Assembly (NCBI GenBank): GCA_009760855.2
Contig: WPIO01000017.1
Coordinates: 372,001 to 436,000, forward strand
Origin: Cristatella mucedo
Taxonomy: Eukaryota > Bryozoa > Phylactolaemata > Cristatellidae
DNA: 64,000 nt
Reading direction: 5' to 3'
In this document: in pieces, positions 22,430-33,755 of the stretch
Layout of the letters: every line of letters starts with the position of its first letter
Position numbering within the stretch: the stretch's first letter is position 1
The notes under the pieces: generated by a model
The model's input: the letters and a program-made list of their open reading frames with translations, nothing else
What the model was told of the DNA's origin: nothing
Database searches by the model: none
Program-made: the position numbers and the translations under genes

Positions 22430-22760
22430 CTCACTTTCTGCATTCCTGTGCTTCTGAGTAGCATTCAATCCTTAGGGGGTCGTGGCTTCATTCTTTTTTT
22501 CTAAAACCCTAAACTCACTTCCGACTGACATTGATATAAAACCTGGCTTGACGACACTTAAAAAGAAGCTTAAAACCTACCTGTTCTTCATAGAGTTCCA
22601 TCCATCAAAGAAAAGTGGCCTTTGTGTGCCTAAGCATGTGAAATTTGTTATGCTTTCACTAACCAATTGACTTTCTTCTACCCCAGCTTATGTAAATTGC
22701 CTTGATGGAAATTAAGTTTGCTTTGGGTGCAATATCCATGTTTTAATAATACAATTTTTA
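22430..22760 (+). mobile_element. C-terminal/3' fragment of another LINE
   Basis: Encodes LNSLPTDIDIKPGLTTLKKK LKTYLF, the WNSLP...FK..LKTYLF tail typical of CR1/L2 RT proteins. Its 3'UTR differs from families 1 and 2 (TGTAAATTGCCTTGATGGAA). Confidence 0.75.
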
Positions 22761-23960
22761 TATCTTGACTTAGTTTTCATGCACTCATGATGACATTGTA
22801 AATGTTCTATCCTTGTTTACAAAGCACAGCAGTGGTTGTTGTCAATAAAGGAGGATATGTTAACATATGAGTTGCATTTAACATTTAATTTTCATGGATT
22901 GTGGATACATATTCGTGCTAGATGATGACATTTGAAGATTCAACCTAGAGCCTTGATTTACATGTATCATCTATGAGGCTGAAAATTATACCTGTGTGGC
23001 GTACCAAAGGCTGAGGTACTCACATTTGATTTTCGTGGAGTCACACTATACTCCGATTGGCTGTTATAGTTGCCAGTCTGCACTTGTAAACTTGTATCCA
23101 TCATTGAGCTTTAGCAAAGTACGCTTGCTTTTTTGGATGTCGAGCTGTGGTCTATAATGATGCAGTGATGATGTAACCTTGATGAGTAACGGCTGCTATG
23201 ATCAGTACCAACTATATAGTTCATCAGAATGTGGGAGACTGACTTTAGTTGGCTATGCATTTTCGGAGACAGCAATCGGCCATGATAGTTGCAAAATTGT
23301 CTGGTCGTGGACAATAAAGGGCAACGTATCTCAGCCTACTGATGAATAATTAGCTTGCAGTTATTGGTGAGTCGCTTGTCTCTGGAATGGTGCTAGCATG
23401 CATGGTGCATGATGATCTTCTTTATGTCAGCAGTGAGTGGGTGTAGGTTGAAGTGTAGGAGCAGTTCGTTTGCCCCGGCTAGCGAGTCATGCTAACAGCA
23501 CGTTGATTGCTGGCTCTACAAATCCAGCTTTAGGGGTTTACGTCATTTATACATAGAATAAGAAGACTCTACTGATGAGTGCAGGCATCGTGATCTTGGG
23601 AAGTAAAGCTGTTAGATTGATTATAGGAGTCGATGGTGCTCAATTGTCGATCGTTTAATGTTGCACTGCTACCAAGCACTGTCGGCAGGGTCGTGCTGCT
23701 AAAAGGTTGTTATGGGCAAGCCAAAGTGGAGCAGAACCACTGACGTGAATGATGCACAATAGCTATTGCCATGCAAGAGCTGTGCATAGTTTTAACCTAA
23801 TTTTTTAGTTTTGTAGTTTGTGTGCAGTTTTGATTGTCCAGGCATACCAGAAAAATAGGAGGGTTGTTGCTTCCGATTTGGAACCAACTGCTGACAGCAG
23901 TGACCGATTGTCATTATCTGACGATCACGAGCACTGCTTCGCTTCTATTGCGAAACACGA
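22761..23960. other. No gene recognised
   Basis: AT-rich, no convincing frame. Confidence 0.45.
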
Positions 23961-24430
23961 TAACACTTAAGTGATAATTTTTTATATTTCTTCAAAGTTT
24001 CGTCTCTCAATTTTAGGTCCTTCATTTTTTACCCTGGCCTACCTCGCCGAACTACTTCCCAATCAAAATATTCATCATACCAACCACTTGCCTCACAAAA
24101 GTCTGTTAGCTGTGTCTCTAACGAACCTTAAATCATTCGGAGATCTGACTTCAGTTCGTATATTCCCAGTGCCTAAAATGCACTCCAGACTAACGCCATA
24201 CAATTCCCCTACTTAAAGGCGGCATTTAAAAAGAAGCTACAATTCCTCCTGCTCTTGACAGCATCACCAGGGTCCATGTAAATTCTCTTTTGTAAGCTTA
24301 TGCGGGCTGACACTGTGCATGCTATCCCCAGCTGATTGGCATGCTTTCTTTGCTGCATATATAAAGTGCCTAAAAGAGATATAGTTCTCTTAGGGTGTGA
24401 TATAGATGCTTTATATTAATTGTTATTGTG
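23961..24430 (+). mobile_element. Degenerate LINE fragment with 3' tail
   Basis: Contains PSFFTLAYLAELLPNQNIHH-like and LTNLKSFGDLTS-like segments and a decayed hairpin (AAAGTGCCTAAAAGAGATAT ... TTAGGGTGTGATAT). Confidence 0.75.
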
Positions 24431-25373
24431 AGGATAGTATCTTTGCCAATACGGTGTGCTTTGCAAGTCATTGTCCTATGCCTCAACGGCATCAGTCTCG
24501 ACGTCTATGAGTGTTCTGGCCCACCAGCTGTATGAGCCCTCGGACCGACTATAGACACGGGCGAGATGGCATGACGGCAGAGCCTCTAGTTCATGTCCTA
24601 GGGACTTTTGATTTCTGTAGCCGGCACTGATGACCTAATCTGCCACAACTGTTCGAACGTCACTTGACTACCTGTAAAGCAGCAGTCTTCAAAAAGACCA
24701 TTAAAAAATTAGCAGCATAGGGAAGCCTGCCATATCTTGCAGGTCCTCTACAATTTCAGTCTGTTCAAAGAGACTCAAATTGTTTATCTCCCCAGCCTTT
24801 GTTCATTTTCACACTGAAGTTCCCATTTAGGAAACTTCTCTTAGTATGTGCAGTCTTCCTGCAGACATGCAAGTGTGATCTAAATGTACATGCTGCCAGT
24901 GTTCTCACTAGTGCTTGGCATGAAGAATAGATCAGATGCTTTTTGGGAATCAGAAGTAGAGAGTTTCACAATCGACCGCATGATCAGAGTAATTGGAGAA
25001 ACCGCCTTTCTGGCAGGCCTTTCCTCAAAGCTTGGTGTGACGGCATTGGCGATTCTTTTGAGATCCGATATGAGACACGCTCGGTGAGTGGTTACTTCAG
25101 CCTAGTCCTAAATGAGCCATGCTTGGAGCAGTCGGAGTACAACACACTATCTGCCTATCCATTAGGTAATGCTAAAGTCACTCACATTTGCTATTCCTTA
25201 ATGCAAAGTGTACCTGAATATATGCCTTGGTTTATTTTTGGTCACGTGCTGTAATCACAAGCATACATTAGGACTCTTTTCCAAAAGAGTAACCCCTATG
25301 CAGTTCATGCAACTCTTGTACAGTATTGCAGCAAATGTGATGAGAGTTTTCAATGCCCGAAGAGACTTGAAGG
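24431..25373. other. No gene recognised
   Basis: Two overlapping plus-strand frames at 24884-25254 lack known motifs and splice support. Confidence 0.4.
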
Positions 25374-26203
25374 TGTTGCATGCTTAAAAAATAAGTCCTG
25401 CATTAAAGCACATTTTAATATTTATTTTTGCATATGTTCCTTTTATATCGTGTATATCCCCTCAGCAGTACTCGCTCTCATTTTATGGTTCTATTCATCC
25501 GTCGCCCTGTCTTTGGCATACGGCCCCCCGCCCTAGATCTCATAAGGTGCCATCAACGTTACCTTCGTTGAGCTAGCCTTTGGGTTAGGCTTGCTAGGCC
25601 TGCAGATATACTGAGAACAGTGGCGCTGTAGGCGAAAGGTCTATCTCACACTGGGTTCTTAACATGGCAGACCGGTAGAGTCAGCGTTCATCCAGACCAA
25701 TTGTGCCTACTCAAACATAGTCTTGTACACGGTTAGATACGTGACAAGTATTTTCTCGATCCTTACAATGCTCAGTCCTTACTATTTGTTGCATGCTTAA
25801 AAAATAAGTCCTGCATTAAAGCACATTTTAATATTTATTTTTGCATATGTTCCTTTTATATCGTGTATATCCCCTCAGCAGTACTCGCTCTCATTTTATG
25901 GTTCTATTCATCCGTCGCCCTGTCTTTGGCATACGGCCCCCGCCCTAGATCTCATAAGGTGCCATCAACGTTACCTTCGTTGAGCTAGCCTTTGGGTTAG
26001 GCTTGCTAGGCCTGCAGATATACTGAGAACAGTGGCGCTGTAGGCGAAAGGTCTATCTCACACTGGGTTCTTAACATGGCAGACCGGTAGAGTCAGCGTT
26101 CATCCAGACCAATTGTGCCTACTCAAACATAGTCTTGTACACGGTTAGATACGTGACAAGTATTTTCTCGATCCTTACAATGCTCAGTCCTTACTATTTG
26201 TTG
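25374..26203. repeat. Two near-identical 413-bp tandem units
   Basis: Unit 1 is 25374-25786 and unit 2 is 25787-26198, followed by a further TGTTG. Comparing the printed bases, the only difference is one C in a C-run (CGGCCCCCCGCCC versus CGGCCCCCGCCC). A short TGTTG microhomology bounds the units. No gene or known element is recognised inside. Confidence 0.95.
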
Positions 26204-26995
26204 AGCGTCTTACCCCTGGTCCAAACCAGGGCAGCAAAAAGGCTCGAATTCGGCGATTTCGTCTGAGGCAAGACCCAAAAAGGTTTGAATTGGAACTCTT
26301 CAAGACAGCAGATGATATTCTTTTGTTGTTCGAATCGTACTTGTCCGATTTTTGTCAGTCCTTATCGCATGGTGGCCACGGTTATCCTGCAGACGAGTCA
26401 CCTGTGGAGTTCCACAAGGGTCCATTATCTTTAATCAACTGTACTCTAATTTTATCCATCGATCGAAATTAGCTGCATCGACAGATAAAGTGAATGCTTG
26501 CCGTGTAGACATTCGATCGTGGATGTTGGCCGATGTTCATATTCTAAATGATGGTAAAATTTAACATCTGAGAGCTTCATTAAGAAGAACGCCCCTAAAG
26601 CGATCAATCTTGTTCGACCACTGTCTAAGATTAAGAACTGCCAAACCCCGATGGCTGGCTAAAGATCTTACTAGTTCCCTGCTTTTGCCTGGGCTGAAGT
26701 ACTTTAATCCAGTTTTAGTTAACAAATCTCAGAGCTTCATACCTAGCTGAACTGCTGCACCAGTTAGAGCCTTCTTGTGCTCCCAGGTCTTCTATGGACT
26801 GTAAGTGAGCTGCTCCATACCTTACTTAAAAAGGCTGTTGGCGATGGAAGCTTGCACTCTGCATGTTCTATACTGTGGAACTCACTTTATCTTCTCTCCT
26901 GCTGCCGACTGTGGCACTTCCTTTCTAGCAATCCGAGCTGCTGTTTCCATGCTACTTATTTCTTCGACTGCTTTCCTGTCTCTGCTATGCATCAC

Positions 26996-27130
26996 CTTGG
27001 TTTGGCCCAGGGGTAATGTGCTGGCTTTTGACTGCCGTGGCAGTGGGCTCGAGCTTTTCAGCATGTGTGAAGCACCTGGATAGAGATTAAGTTCTCTCAG
27101 GACACTATAGCGATGAATTTTATTTATGTA
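26996..27130 (+). mobile_element. SINE-A copy inserted in LINE family 2
   Basis: TTGGTTTGGCCCAGGGGTAA head, GTGGGCTCGAGC B-box-like region, GTGTGAAGCACCTGGATAGA and GATTAAGTTCTCTCAGGACA tail. Confidence 0.88.
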
Positions 27131-27176
27131 TTTTAGTTTCCTTTTCGTTTTGTAAATATAAATATATATATATATA

Positions 27177-27315
27177 TAATTCATTTATATTGCGCCCCAA
27201 GAGAATTTAATCTCTATTCAGGCGCTTCACATATGCCTCGGGGCTCGAGCCCACTACCTCAGCCAGACCTTGGTCGGGGCGAGCACCTTAACCGCTGGAC
27301 CAAACTAGCTCGGCG
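27177..27315 (-). mobile_element. SINE-A copy, tail-to-tail with the preceding one
   Basis: Reverse-strand, well preserved. The tail complement TTGCGCCCCAAGAGAATTTA is at the left and the head complement GGTCGGGGCGAGCACCTTAA plus CCGCTGGACCAAACTAGCTC is at the right. A TA microsatellite separates it from the plus-strand copy. Confidence 0.9.
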
Positions 27316-27420
27316 TTTTGCAAGAGATGAAGTTTGTTTGCTGGTGTATGCATCCAAAAGCAGCTTAGGTTTGGAGTGTGCTACAGAAAACTCTTATTAG
27401 CACCCACCTAGTCCCTCTGG

Positions 27421-28177
27421 CTTTTTGACGTTACAGACTGGTATGCATTAACTGTCTGCAATTTTATCTGGATGCTTAGTTTGTTTACCGAGATAGCCAG
27501 CTGCTTGAAAGCCATCTATGACAGGGCTGACTCTATAATCATGGTAATCAACTTTTTAAGTTCGTATGGTCGAATTCGTGTGTCAAAATATAGAAATTCG
27601 AAGTTTCATCTTTATTGCTATTAATCACTGCTAGCCTATTTATCTGTTATTTAAATGTACACAGTTACTACGACTCTTGCCCAATTGAAGTGTATGTCAC
27701 GCCTTTGCATGGATGGAGCTCGGACAACAGCTTTAGCTTTAGGCCATACAATCGTAATGCCGTTCTCTTACCTAACCAGGCATGCCTCTCCTTGAAGCTT
27801 CAAGTCATCTACAAACGTCAGTGAACTTGACAGGAAGTGGGGTGGCTTAGCGACTCGTAGTTGCTCATTATTTAGTACGAGGACATTCTGGAACTTAAAG
27901 TAGGGTGCAAGCATTTACCTGCACATATTGAGCAGTGACACTTCAGGCTTCTGCAGTGATGCTGCTCGGAGCTGCATGCAGACGTGTAAACTTTTGTGGA
28001 CATAATGCCAGTTGCTGTCCTCTGTACGTTGTATCTTCCACTTTCTCTAATTCTTTTCTTTATTTTGTCCTCTTGCATCGTTTGCTATACTCAATTTCAG
28101 TCCTTAGTATACGTTTCTCTTACCACTAGCCCTCTGTTTGTCTCTGTAATATCCGTCTATGTCTGCACTAACCTGCA

Positions 28178-28180
<3 letters not shown>
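27421..28180. other. No gene recognised
   Basis: AT-rich, nothing supported. Confidence 0.45.

Positions 28181-28232
<52 letters not shown>
28181..28232. repeat. (GT)n microsatellite
   Basis: About 26 GT units. Confidence 0.95.
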
Positions 28233-28234
<2 letters not shown>

Positions 28235-28379
28235 ATGTGCTCGTGCACATATTTGCATGCACTTCTGCATGTCTGATTCTTGAGTTTTACTGGTTTTTGC
28301 TTGGCCCTAAAGCTTTTTCTTAGCTGCATGTTGCAAATGATGCTTTTTGTAATCCGCTGGCCACATATTCTTTGCCTGA

Positions 28380-28770
28380 GCTTGGTGTCCTCATGTCTTC
28401 TATGGACAATTAATTAGCTGACCCATTTCCTATGACTAAATACCACTTGCCACAGAAACCTATGCACTGCAGGTTCTATAATATATAATATGAAGCTCAC
28501 TTCAACCAGTCTTTAGCAACGACATCTTCTCTCGTGCTGCCGACAGTGGCACCTCCTCTCCAGCCGTCCGGAGATGCTACTTCCATGCTACTCACTTCCT
28601 CGAATACCCTCCTGACTCAGCTATGCTTAGCACTATCTCTTTGCTGTGTGAGGTTAATTCTATTGGCTAGCATATACTCACCAAAAGCTTCTTAGGCTTC
28701 GAGTGTGCTATAGAAAAACTCCCAGAGTAAAACCCACTTAGTCCTTGTAGCTTTGTGAAATTCCTGCATG
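28380..28770 (+). mobile_element. LINE family 2, 3' fragment
   Basis: CGACATCTTCTCTCGTGCTG, CTACTTCCATGCTACTCACT, CTTAGGCTTCGAGTGTGCTA and AACCCACTTAGTCC match the family-2 3' end at 59340-59600. Confidence 0.85.
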
Positions 28771-29607
28771 AGATCAATTGCATTACTGTACATTAATAGC
28801 AAAGCAGGCAAATCATCGATCACGATCGGTCACGGTCGACTCGTCTCAGCCCTCAGTTTTGCAACCAGATAGCTGGTGACCTTTCTTTAATGTCACCACC
28901 ATATTACTCGGCCTCTTTCGTGTGCCCTAGCAGTGCAGAACTCAGTTGAAGACCAGATCAAGCTTAGAATAGCAGGATTGATTGCTTGCTGATTAGATGA
29001 GCTTCTTCATGCTGGACGGCACCATTCGGCACAATCTATCGTGGCAGAAGATTTTCTGGAGCGAAATTCACAGTCGGAGGCCCACAGAGCAAAATCTTCT
29101 ATCACATATCATCTTCAAATGAAAGAAGGGTGCGGCCATCATTTTATTCTGAAATGACCTGAGGTTGTGAAAAGGCTGGAAGTCGTGGGGCGTTTCAGCT
29201 AGGTATGACGAAACCGAGCTGCGTGTGGCAGGCCTATTGAGAGCTTTGGCGAGTATCCTCTGTTCGATCGGAAATTATCGAAACTCTTCCATCAACTGAG
29301 AGAAGTTCTAAATTTCTTGATTTTAGAATTCCAGGTAGCGGCCGTGTTCAGAACTAACTCTGGCGTGTTGGAATTTTTGGTAGCCTTGCTAAGAGAGCAA
29401 ACGTTGTAGTCGCCCAGCCACGACAGTCAGGGAGCTAGTAAGATTCCCAGTGAGCCATAATGGTTGGTAATCCCTTACTCTGTAATGAGAATGAATGTGG
29501 TCAGTGGTCGTGCAAGAAACCAGACTTCCGATTAAAGTAAACACAATCATTAATCATCGGAGATACACGCACGCGCGAGGCGACCACCAGGCAGAAGCAA
29601 CACTCAC
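28771..29607. other. No gene recognised
   Basis: No C-terminal exon of the SLC17-like gene (for example an NHLDIAP motif) is seen on the minus strand here. A segment near 29085-29165 weakly resembles 30500-30590, so an old repeat is possible. Confidence 0.4.
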
Positions 29608-29783
29608 AGAACTGCCAGGAAGACGCTGTCGATGCCGATGAAGCAGAGCGTAAAAATGCCGGGCCCGAGCAGGCCCACTCCGGTCACGGGCGCCGAGCGA
29701 ACAGCACCGACCAGCGCCGCTGCACGATGAGCGAGTCGGCAAGGTGGCCACTTGCTGCAACGATGGGCAGCATCCAGATTTTG
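29608..29783 (-). pseudogene. SLC17 (sialin/vesicular glutamate transporter family) exon, frameshifted
   Basis: After a GTCGGCAG acceptor the first frame reads IWMLPIVAASGHLADSLIVQ RRWS. This matches the SLC17 segment with the conserved SG/GQ-AD-L..RR signature after a membrane helix. The frame then hits a stop. The +2 frame continues AVRSAPVTGVGLLGPGIFTL then CFIGIDSVFLAVL, matching the VRK/VRR...G..GPA.FL...G....LAV part of SLC17 proteins. It ends at a CT|GTGAGT donor. Between RR and VR the family has about six residues and here there are 11 nt, consistent with a 7-nt deletion. No other SLC17 exon was found, so this is a relic exon or a sequencing error in a larger gene. Homology is by motif recognition. 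Confidence 0.55.
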
Positions 29784-30224
29784 CTGCCGACGTGACCACT
29801 TCACCGATTAACAGCCCCAAGTCCTTGATTTCGGCGGCTAATTTAGCGTTTCCGTTGGGCAGCAGCTACATATTATCATTGGTTCAATTGATGACATCCG
29901 GGAGCTTTTTCCTGCAAGCAGCATTCAGCTTGTTGACGCCTCCTCCATAGACTATATTGAAGGTTGCAATTACAAATATTATTGGACTACATCCGGATAG
30001 AAGCGACTGCTAACACAAGACACTGCACTGCAGGCCTTAGGAACCTGCTTTCGAGGCACCTGGAGGTAGATGGAGAACATCGGGACCAGGAGCATTATTA
30101 ATATGTGATAGATTGGCTAGATGAGACCTAAGGTCACACAATATGGACTGGACTCGGTCAGACAGATACAATGTCTGTCTCGTGTAATTTAATCCAATGC
30201 AATGCAATGACATTTAATGTATCT
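29784..30224. other. No gene recognised
   Basis: Sequence upstream of the SLC17-like exon; no further transporter exon seen. Confidence 0.45.
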
Positions 30225-30310
30225 CGGTTTGTAACTTCATAAAGTCACCGGAGCTAAGTGGGTGTTATGCTGGAAAAAGTTCTACAGCCAACTTAAAGCC
30301 CTGGCGCTTT
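30225..30310 (-). mobile_element. LINE family 2, 3' terminus only
   Basis: TGTATCTCGGTTTGTAACTT, CATAAAGTCACCGGAGCTAA and GTGGGTGTTATGCTGG are the reverse complement of the family-2 3' end. Confidence 0.8.
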
Positions 30311-30945
30311 TAAGCGCGTTTATGTAACAAGCAGACTTGATCTCCAGCAAAAAAGAAACAGTGAGACGCATAGCTGAGTCAGAAGGGCAGTTAAGGAAGT
30401 GAATAAAATGGAATTTGGAGCTCGGGTCGGCTGGATAGAATGTGCCTCATTCGACAGCAGGAAACGTCATTGCCTTAGAGTGACGGAAGTTAGGTAAACG
30501 ATATAGTATCCACCGAGCAAAATCTGCTGTCACCAACGGTATTTAAGTGAAGAAATGGAATAGGTATTTTATTATCAATAGAGGATCTGAGCGCCGACGT
30601 TTATTCGCAGTTCTTTCAGCTGCGATTGACAGCAAGTAATGCTGCCGGCAAATCGAGGAGATCTAAGGTCGTGACGTTCGAGCTATCATTATTTCTGAGG
30701 TCGTTTACCGTGCCCAAAACGAGGTTATGGAAGAAAGCTGGCGTTTAAAGGCCAAACTGAATTTCCCGATGGTTCATTGGTATTTCTTTGCTCCACGCTA
30801 GTGATCAATTCATTCCAAAATGTTTGCCAAAAAGGAGAAGTAAGACCGGGTGATATTGTCCGGTTCCTAAAGCCAAGTGTACACTGTTTATTCAAAACGA
30901 CAAACTGGCAGACCGTACAGGGGCATCTCATGTTTTATTTCTATC

Positions 30946-31315
30946 CGTGTTCTGTCGGCAGTCCGATAAGCCCCTTCGTCACAAAAGTCACCGGTCCTAC
31001 TTAAATTTTCCTACATGTCATTCCTATTCACATCCGAAAAAGCACAGCATGTGTATTCTGGTAACCCGAGTTAATCGTACCCTGCCAACGAGAACTTTCT
31101 CGGTACGTGTCTTCCAGTCTTGGCCCAAAAGGGGAATCGAGTTGCACGTTGTTCTTCCACAATACAAGAGGGATTTTGTTACGTCCTTTACGAAAGTGAA
31201 GCGTGCTTTCGTTTTTTTAATCAGCAGACCCTTTAAGGGATCGTGCTTCTCAAAGGCATTTCAACGTTTAGAAGTGATCTGGTTTTATATGAGAGCCCTG
31301 GATAACATTTAAAGC
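30946..31315 (+). mobile_element. Possible highly diverged LINE C-terminal fragment
   Basis: An open frame contains RTFSVRVFQSWPKRGIELHV and DFVTSFTKVKRAF, resembling the RAFSVRGPKLWNSLP...SFK..LK motif of CR1/L2 RT tails. Weak. Confidence 0.35.
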
Positions 31316-31489
31316 CTCAATGCAGACCGCCAAGCCCACATTGCAAAGAGACTGCTGAGATTTCTTGATGTCAATGATGTTGTTATTGACGATAAACAAA
31401 CTGGGATCCGAGCACCCGAGGGATCAGATCATATATTGCTTATGGCAAGGATCTTGAGGGCGCAGCAACATAAACTAAAATATTAATAA

Positions 31490-32640
31490 TGGAATAATAT
31501 TTGGTAGTTTTATAGCACCCTAAGAGAACAAAATCTCTACCTAGACGCTTTACTGCTCGCTGCAACAGAAGAAATAACCAATGGCTAAGGGCGTGCATAG
31601 ATAGTATCGTGCTTAGGCAAGCGTGAAAAAGCATTCTAATAACACACTTTGGATAGCATGCAAAAACACAAGAAGAAACGCAGGCCACTCGTTAAGCACC
31701 CAAAAGCGGGAAGGAACAACAGAGAAGTCGATTGGACAAAAACGAATGGAAAGCTGAGCGTAACAAGTGCGCCTTTAGCTGAGACTGAAGTGATGCAAAG
31801 TCAATGCAAGTGGTGAGATAGGCCAGAAGTAGATTTCCGACTTTCGGTGCATACGAACTGAAAGCCCGATAAAAATTCTATTTAGAGGAAGTAGTGACGA
31901 GATGACCGGATGCCGAGTAGCTGGTGGACGAGAGCGTACTAAGGAGGTCAGATAGGTAGGTTGGTGCGAGCGAGTGAAGACTCTAATCAGGCGCGTCACA
32001 TAAGCGATGGGCTCGAGCCCACGACCTCGGCCAGACCTTGACTGGAAGCCGAGTAGCTGGTGGGCAAGAGCGCACGCGAGCAGCAAAGAAGTCGGATAGG
32101 TGCAGGCTGGTGCAAGCGACATGAAGCAACCTGCAGGCCAGGAAAGAGAATCTTTTACTCAATTCATCACTTGACAGCGAGCCAGCAAAGCTGACGCATA
32201 AGTGGTGTGATGTGGCAGTTACACTGTTGACGGCAGAATAGACGTTCTGCTGAGTTTTACTCAAGTTTCGTACTATTATCCGCCCAGTTCAGACAGATCC
32301 TAAATAAAGGGAAGTACAGTAATCTAGAGGTCATGCCAAAGCTTACATGAACTAGTGGGGCTGCTGTACCTTTGTCTGGGCAGGCCCAGATTTTGGCGAT
32401 TTTCCTTAGCACATAGAAGGCTGACTGAGCAATGGAGACAATGCGATCATCTAATGACTAGCAGTTTCTTTATAGCATTCCCAGATTTAGAGCAGACGTC
32501 ACTAGAGTGATGCTGGTGATGCGCGTGGTGAGCCAATCCTGAGGGTGAGGCCTATTAACTTGATCGTGTAACCGGGCAATTATTAGGTTGGCCTTAACGT
32601 CGTAGAGCTTCAGGGAGTTAGTGGCCATCTAAGTACGAAT
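31490..32640 (-). mobile_element. Degenerate LINE family 1-like copy
   Basis: The left edge carries the tail complement (TAGCACCCTAAGAGAACAAA ATCTCTACCTAGACGCTTTA). Further right are complements of LAPAYLSDLL-like and LHFASLAGSL-like segments, with a corrupted LNSLKLYDVKANLII reading near 32620-32560. Interrupted by a partial SINE-A. Confidence 0.75.
31978..32045 (-). mobile_element. Partial SINE-A
   Basis: GACTCTAATCAGGCGCGTCA, GGGCTCGAGCCCACGACCTC and GGCCAGACCTTG match the central part of SINE-A; both ends are lost. Confidence 0.75.
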
Positions 32641-32644
32641 GTTA

Positions 32645-33060
32645 TTGATAATAATAATAACAAATTTCAGTAGCTACTTGAGAGAACTTAATCGCTTTCT
32701 AAGCACTTTACACGTGCTGTAATGGAAGCATGATCGAATGGTTATTGAGAGCGTGCTCAACGTCAAAAAATGATGCTGACTGCAAGCGAATTAAGTGAGT
32801 CGGATGCGGGGCAAAGCTTTGAAGGGTCGTAAGAAAGGTGTGCTGAGTGTCACCAGCTTAGAAATAAAAGCCGTGGTTTTCTTTCTATATCTTTTGGCGA
32901 CGTCGGCCAGAGGGAAAGTACAGATTTTGAAAATAAGTTAGCCTAAGATGGTACCCTGAGATACTGTACTTGTACTTTTATTAAGGGCTCACCAAAGGAC
33001 AGAAATGTAGAATTATTGCTATGGCGCTGATAAGCGAGTCTGCTCTTGCAAGCGTCCTAG
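32645..33060 (-). mobile_element. LINE family 1-like copy, tail and part of RT
   Basis: Starts with AATAATAATAACAAATTTCA and the tail complement CTTGAGAGAACTTAATCGCT. Near 32880-32990 are complements of motif C/B sequence (degenerate YRKKTTAFIS and GTILG). Confidence 0.75.
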
Positions 33061-33269
33061 GCTATCGCAACATCGGAGGATGCTATATGTCTTCGTGAAT
33101 GAGAGTAGGACGTATGAAGGAGGTATGGCTGGCCACAACTGTCATAAGCAGAGTCGTCATCAGGCACAGAATACGAATCTATTCAAATGAAGCGTCTGTG
33201 ATAAGCAACTGGCTGTATAGGCCAGTGAGTCTTGAGCGACGAGTGCAACTCAACCGCCGTATGGGGCCG

Positions 33270-33400
33270 CTATCTAATGTATCTCCGTCAGTAACTCCAC
33301 AAAGTCATAAAGACCATGTGGGTGTTACGCAGGAGAGTTTTGTATAGCGCACTCACAGCCTAAGCGGCTTTCGGTACGAAATCTAACCAAACGACGTCAA
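33270..33400 (-). mobile_element. LINE family 2, 3' terminus
   Basis: TGTATCTCCGTCAGTAACTC, CACAAAGTCATAAAGACCAT and GTGGGTGTTACGCAGGAGAG TTTTGTATAGCGCACTCACA; near-identical to other family-2 ends. Confidence 0.9.
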
Positions 33401-33602
33401 CCCACTGGAATCGGCTGCCTCGTTCTGCACTCCTGTATGCCTGCTTACCTCTGCTAGCTGCCAACCCCGCCTATCGCCACGACCGGCGCCATAGCCGCTC
33501 ACTTCAGACTTTCTGTCTGTCTTTCGGCCAGAACCAATGCTGCCTTCTCATGTTCCTTCGCCTTTTGGAGCTGAAAGGACGACCATAAATAAACGTATAC
33601 AT

Positions 33603-33755
33603 GTAATTCATTTATGCAGCACCCTAAAATAAGCTAATCTTTTTTCAGGAGGTTCGCGTATGCCACGTGGCTCGAGCCCACGACCTCGGCCAGAAGTTGG
33701 TCGAGGCGATCACATTAACCACTCGGCCAAACCAGCGGGCGACCAGTCGGCGAAC
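33603..33755 (-). mobile_element. SINE-A copy
   Basis: Tail complement at the left (TTCATTTATGCAGCACCCTA), GGCTCGAGCCCACGACCTCG B-box-like region, ATTAACCACTCGGCCAAACC head at the right. Confidence 0.85.

Larger units (their letters stand above)
26290..27420 (+). mobile_element. LINE family 2 copy, degenerate, split by two SINE-A insertions
   Basis: Contains the eroded VFQGGPQGSIIFNQLY-like motif B region (26360-26440), CGVPQGSI in another frame, and DIRSWMLADVHILNDGKI. Further on is the family-2 3' region (CTCTCCTGCTGCCGACTGTG ... TCTGCTATGCATCACC), which resumes after 27315 with GCAGCTTAGGTTTGGAGTGT ... AGCACCCACCTAGTCC. Confidence 0.8.
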
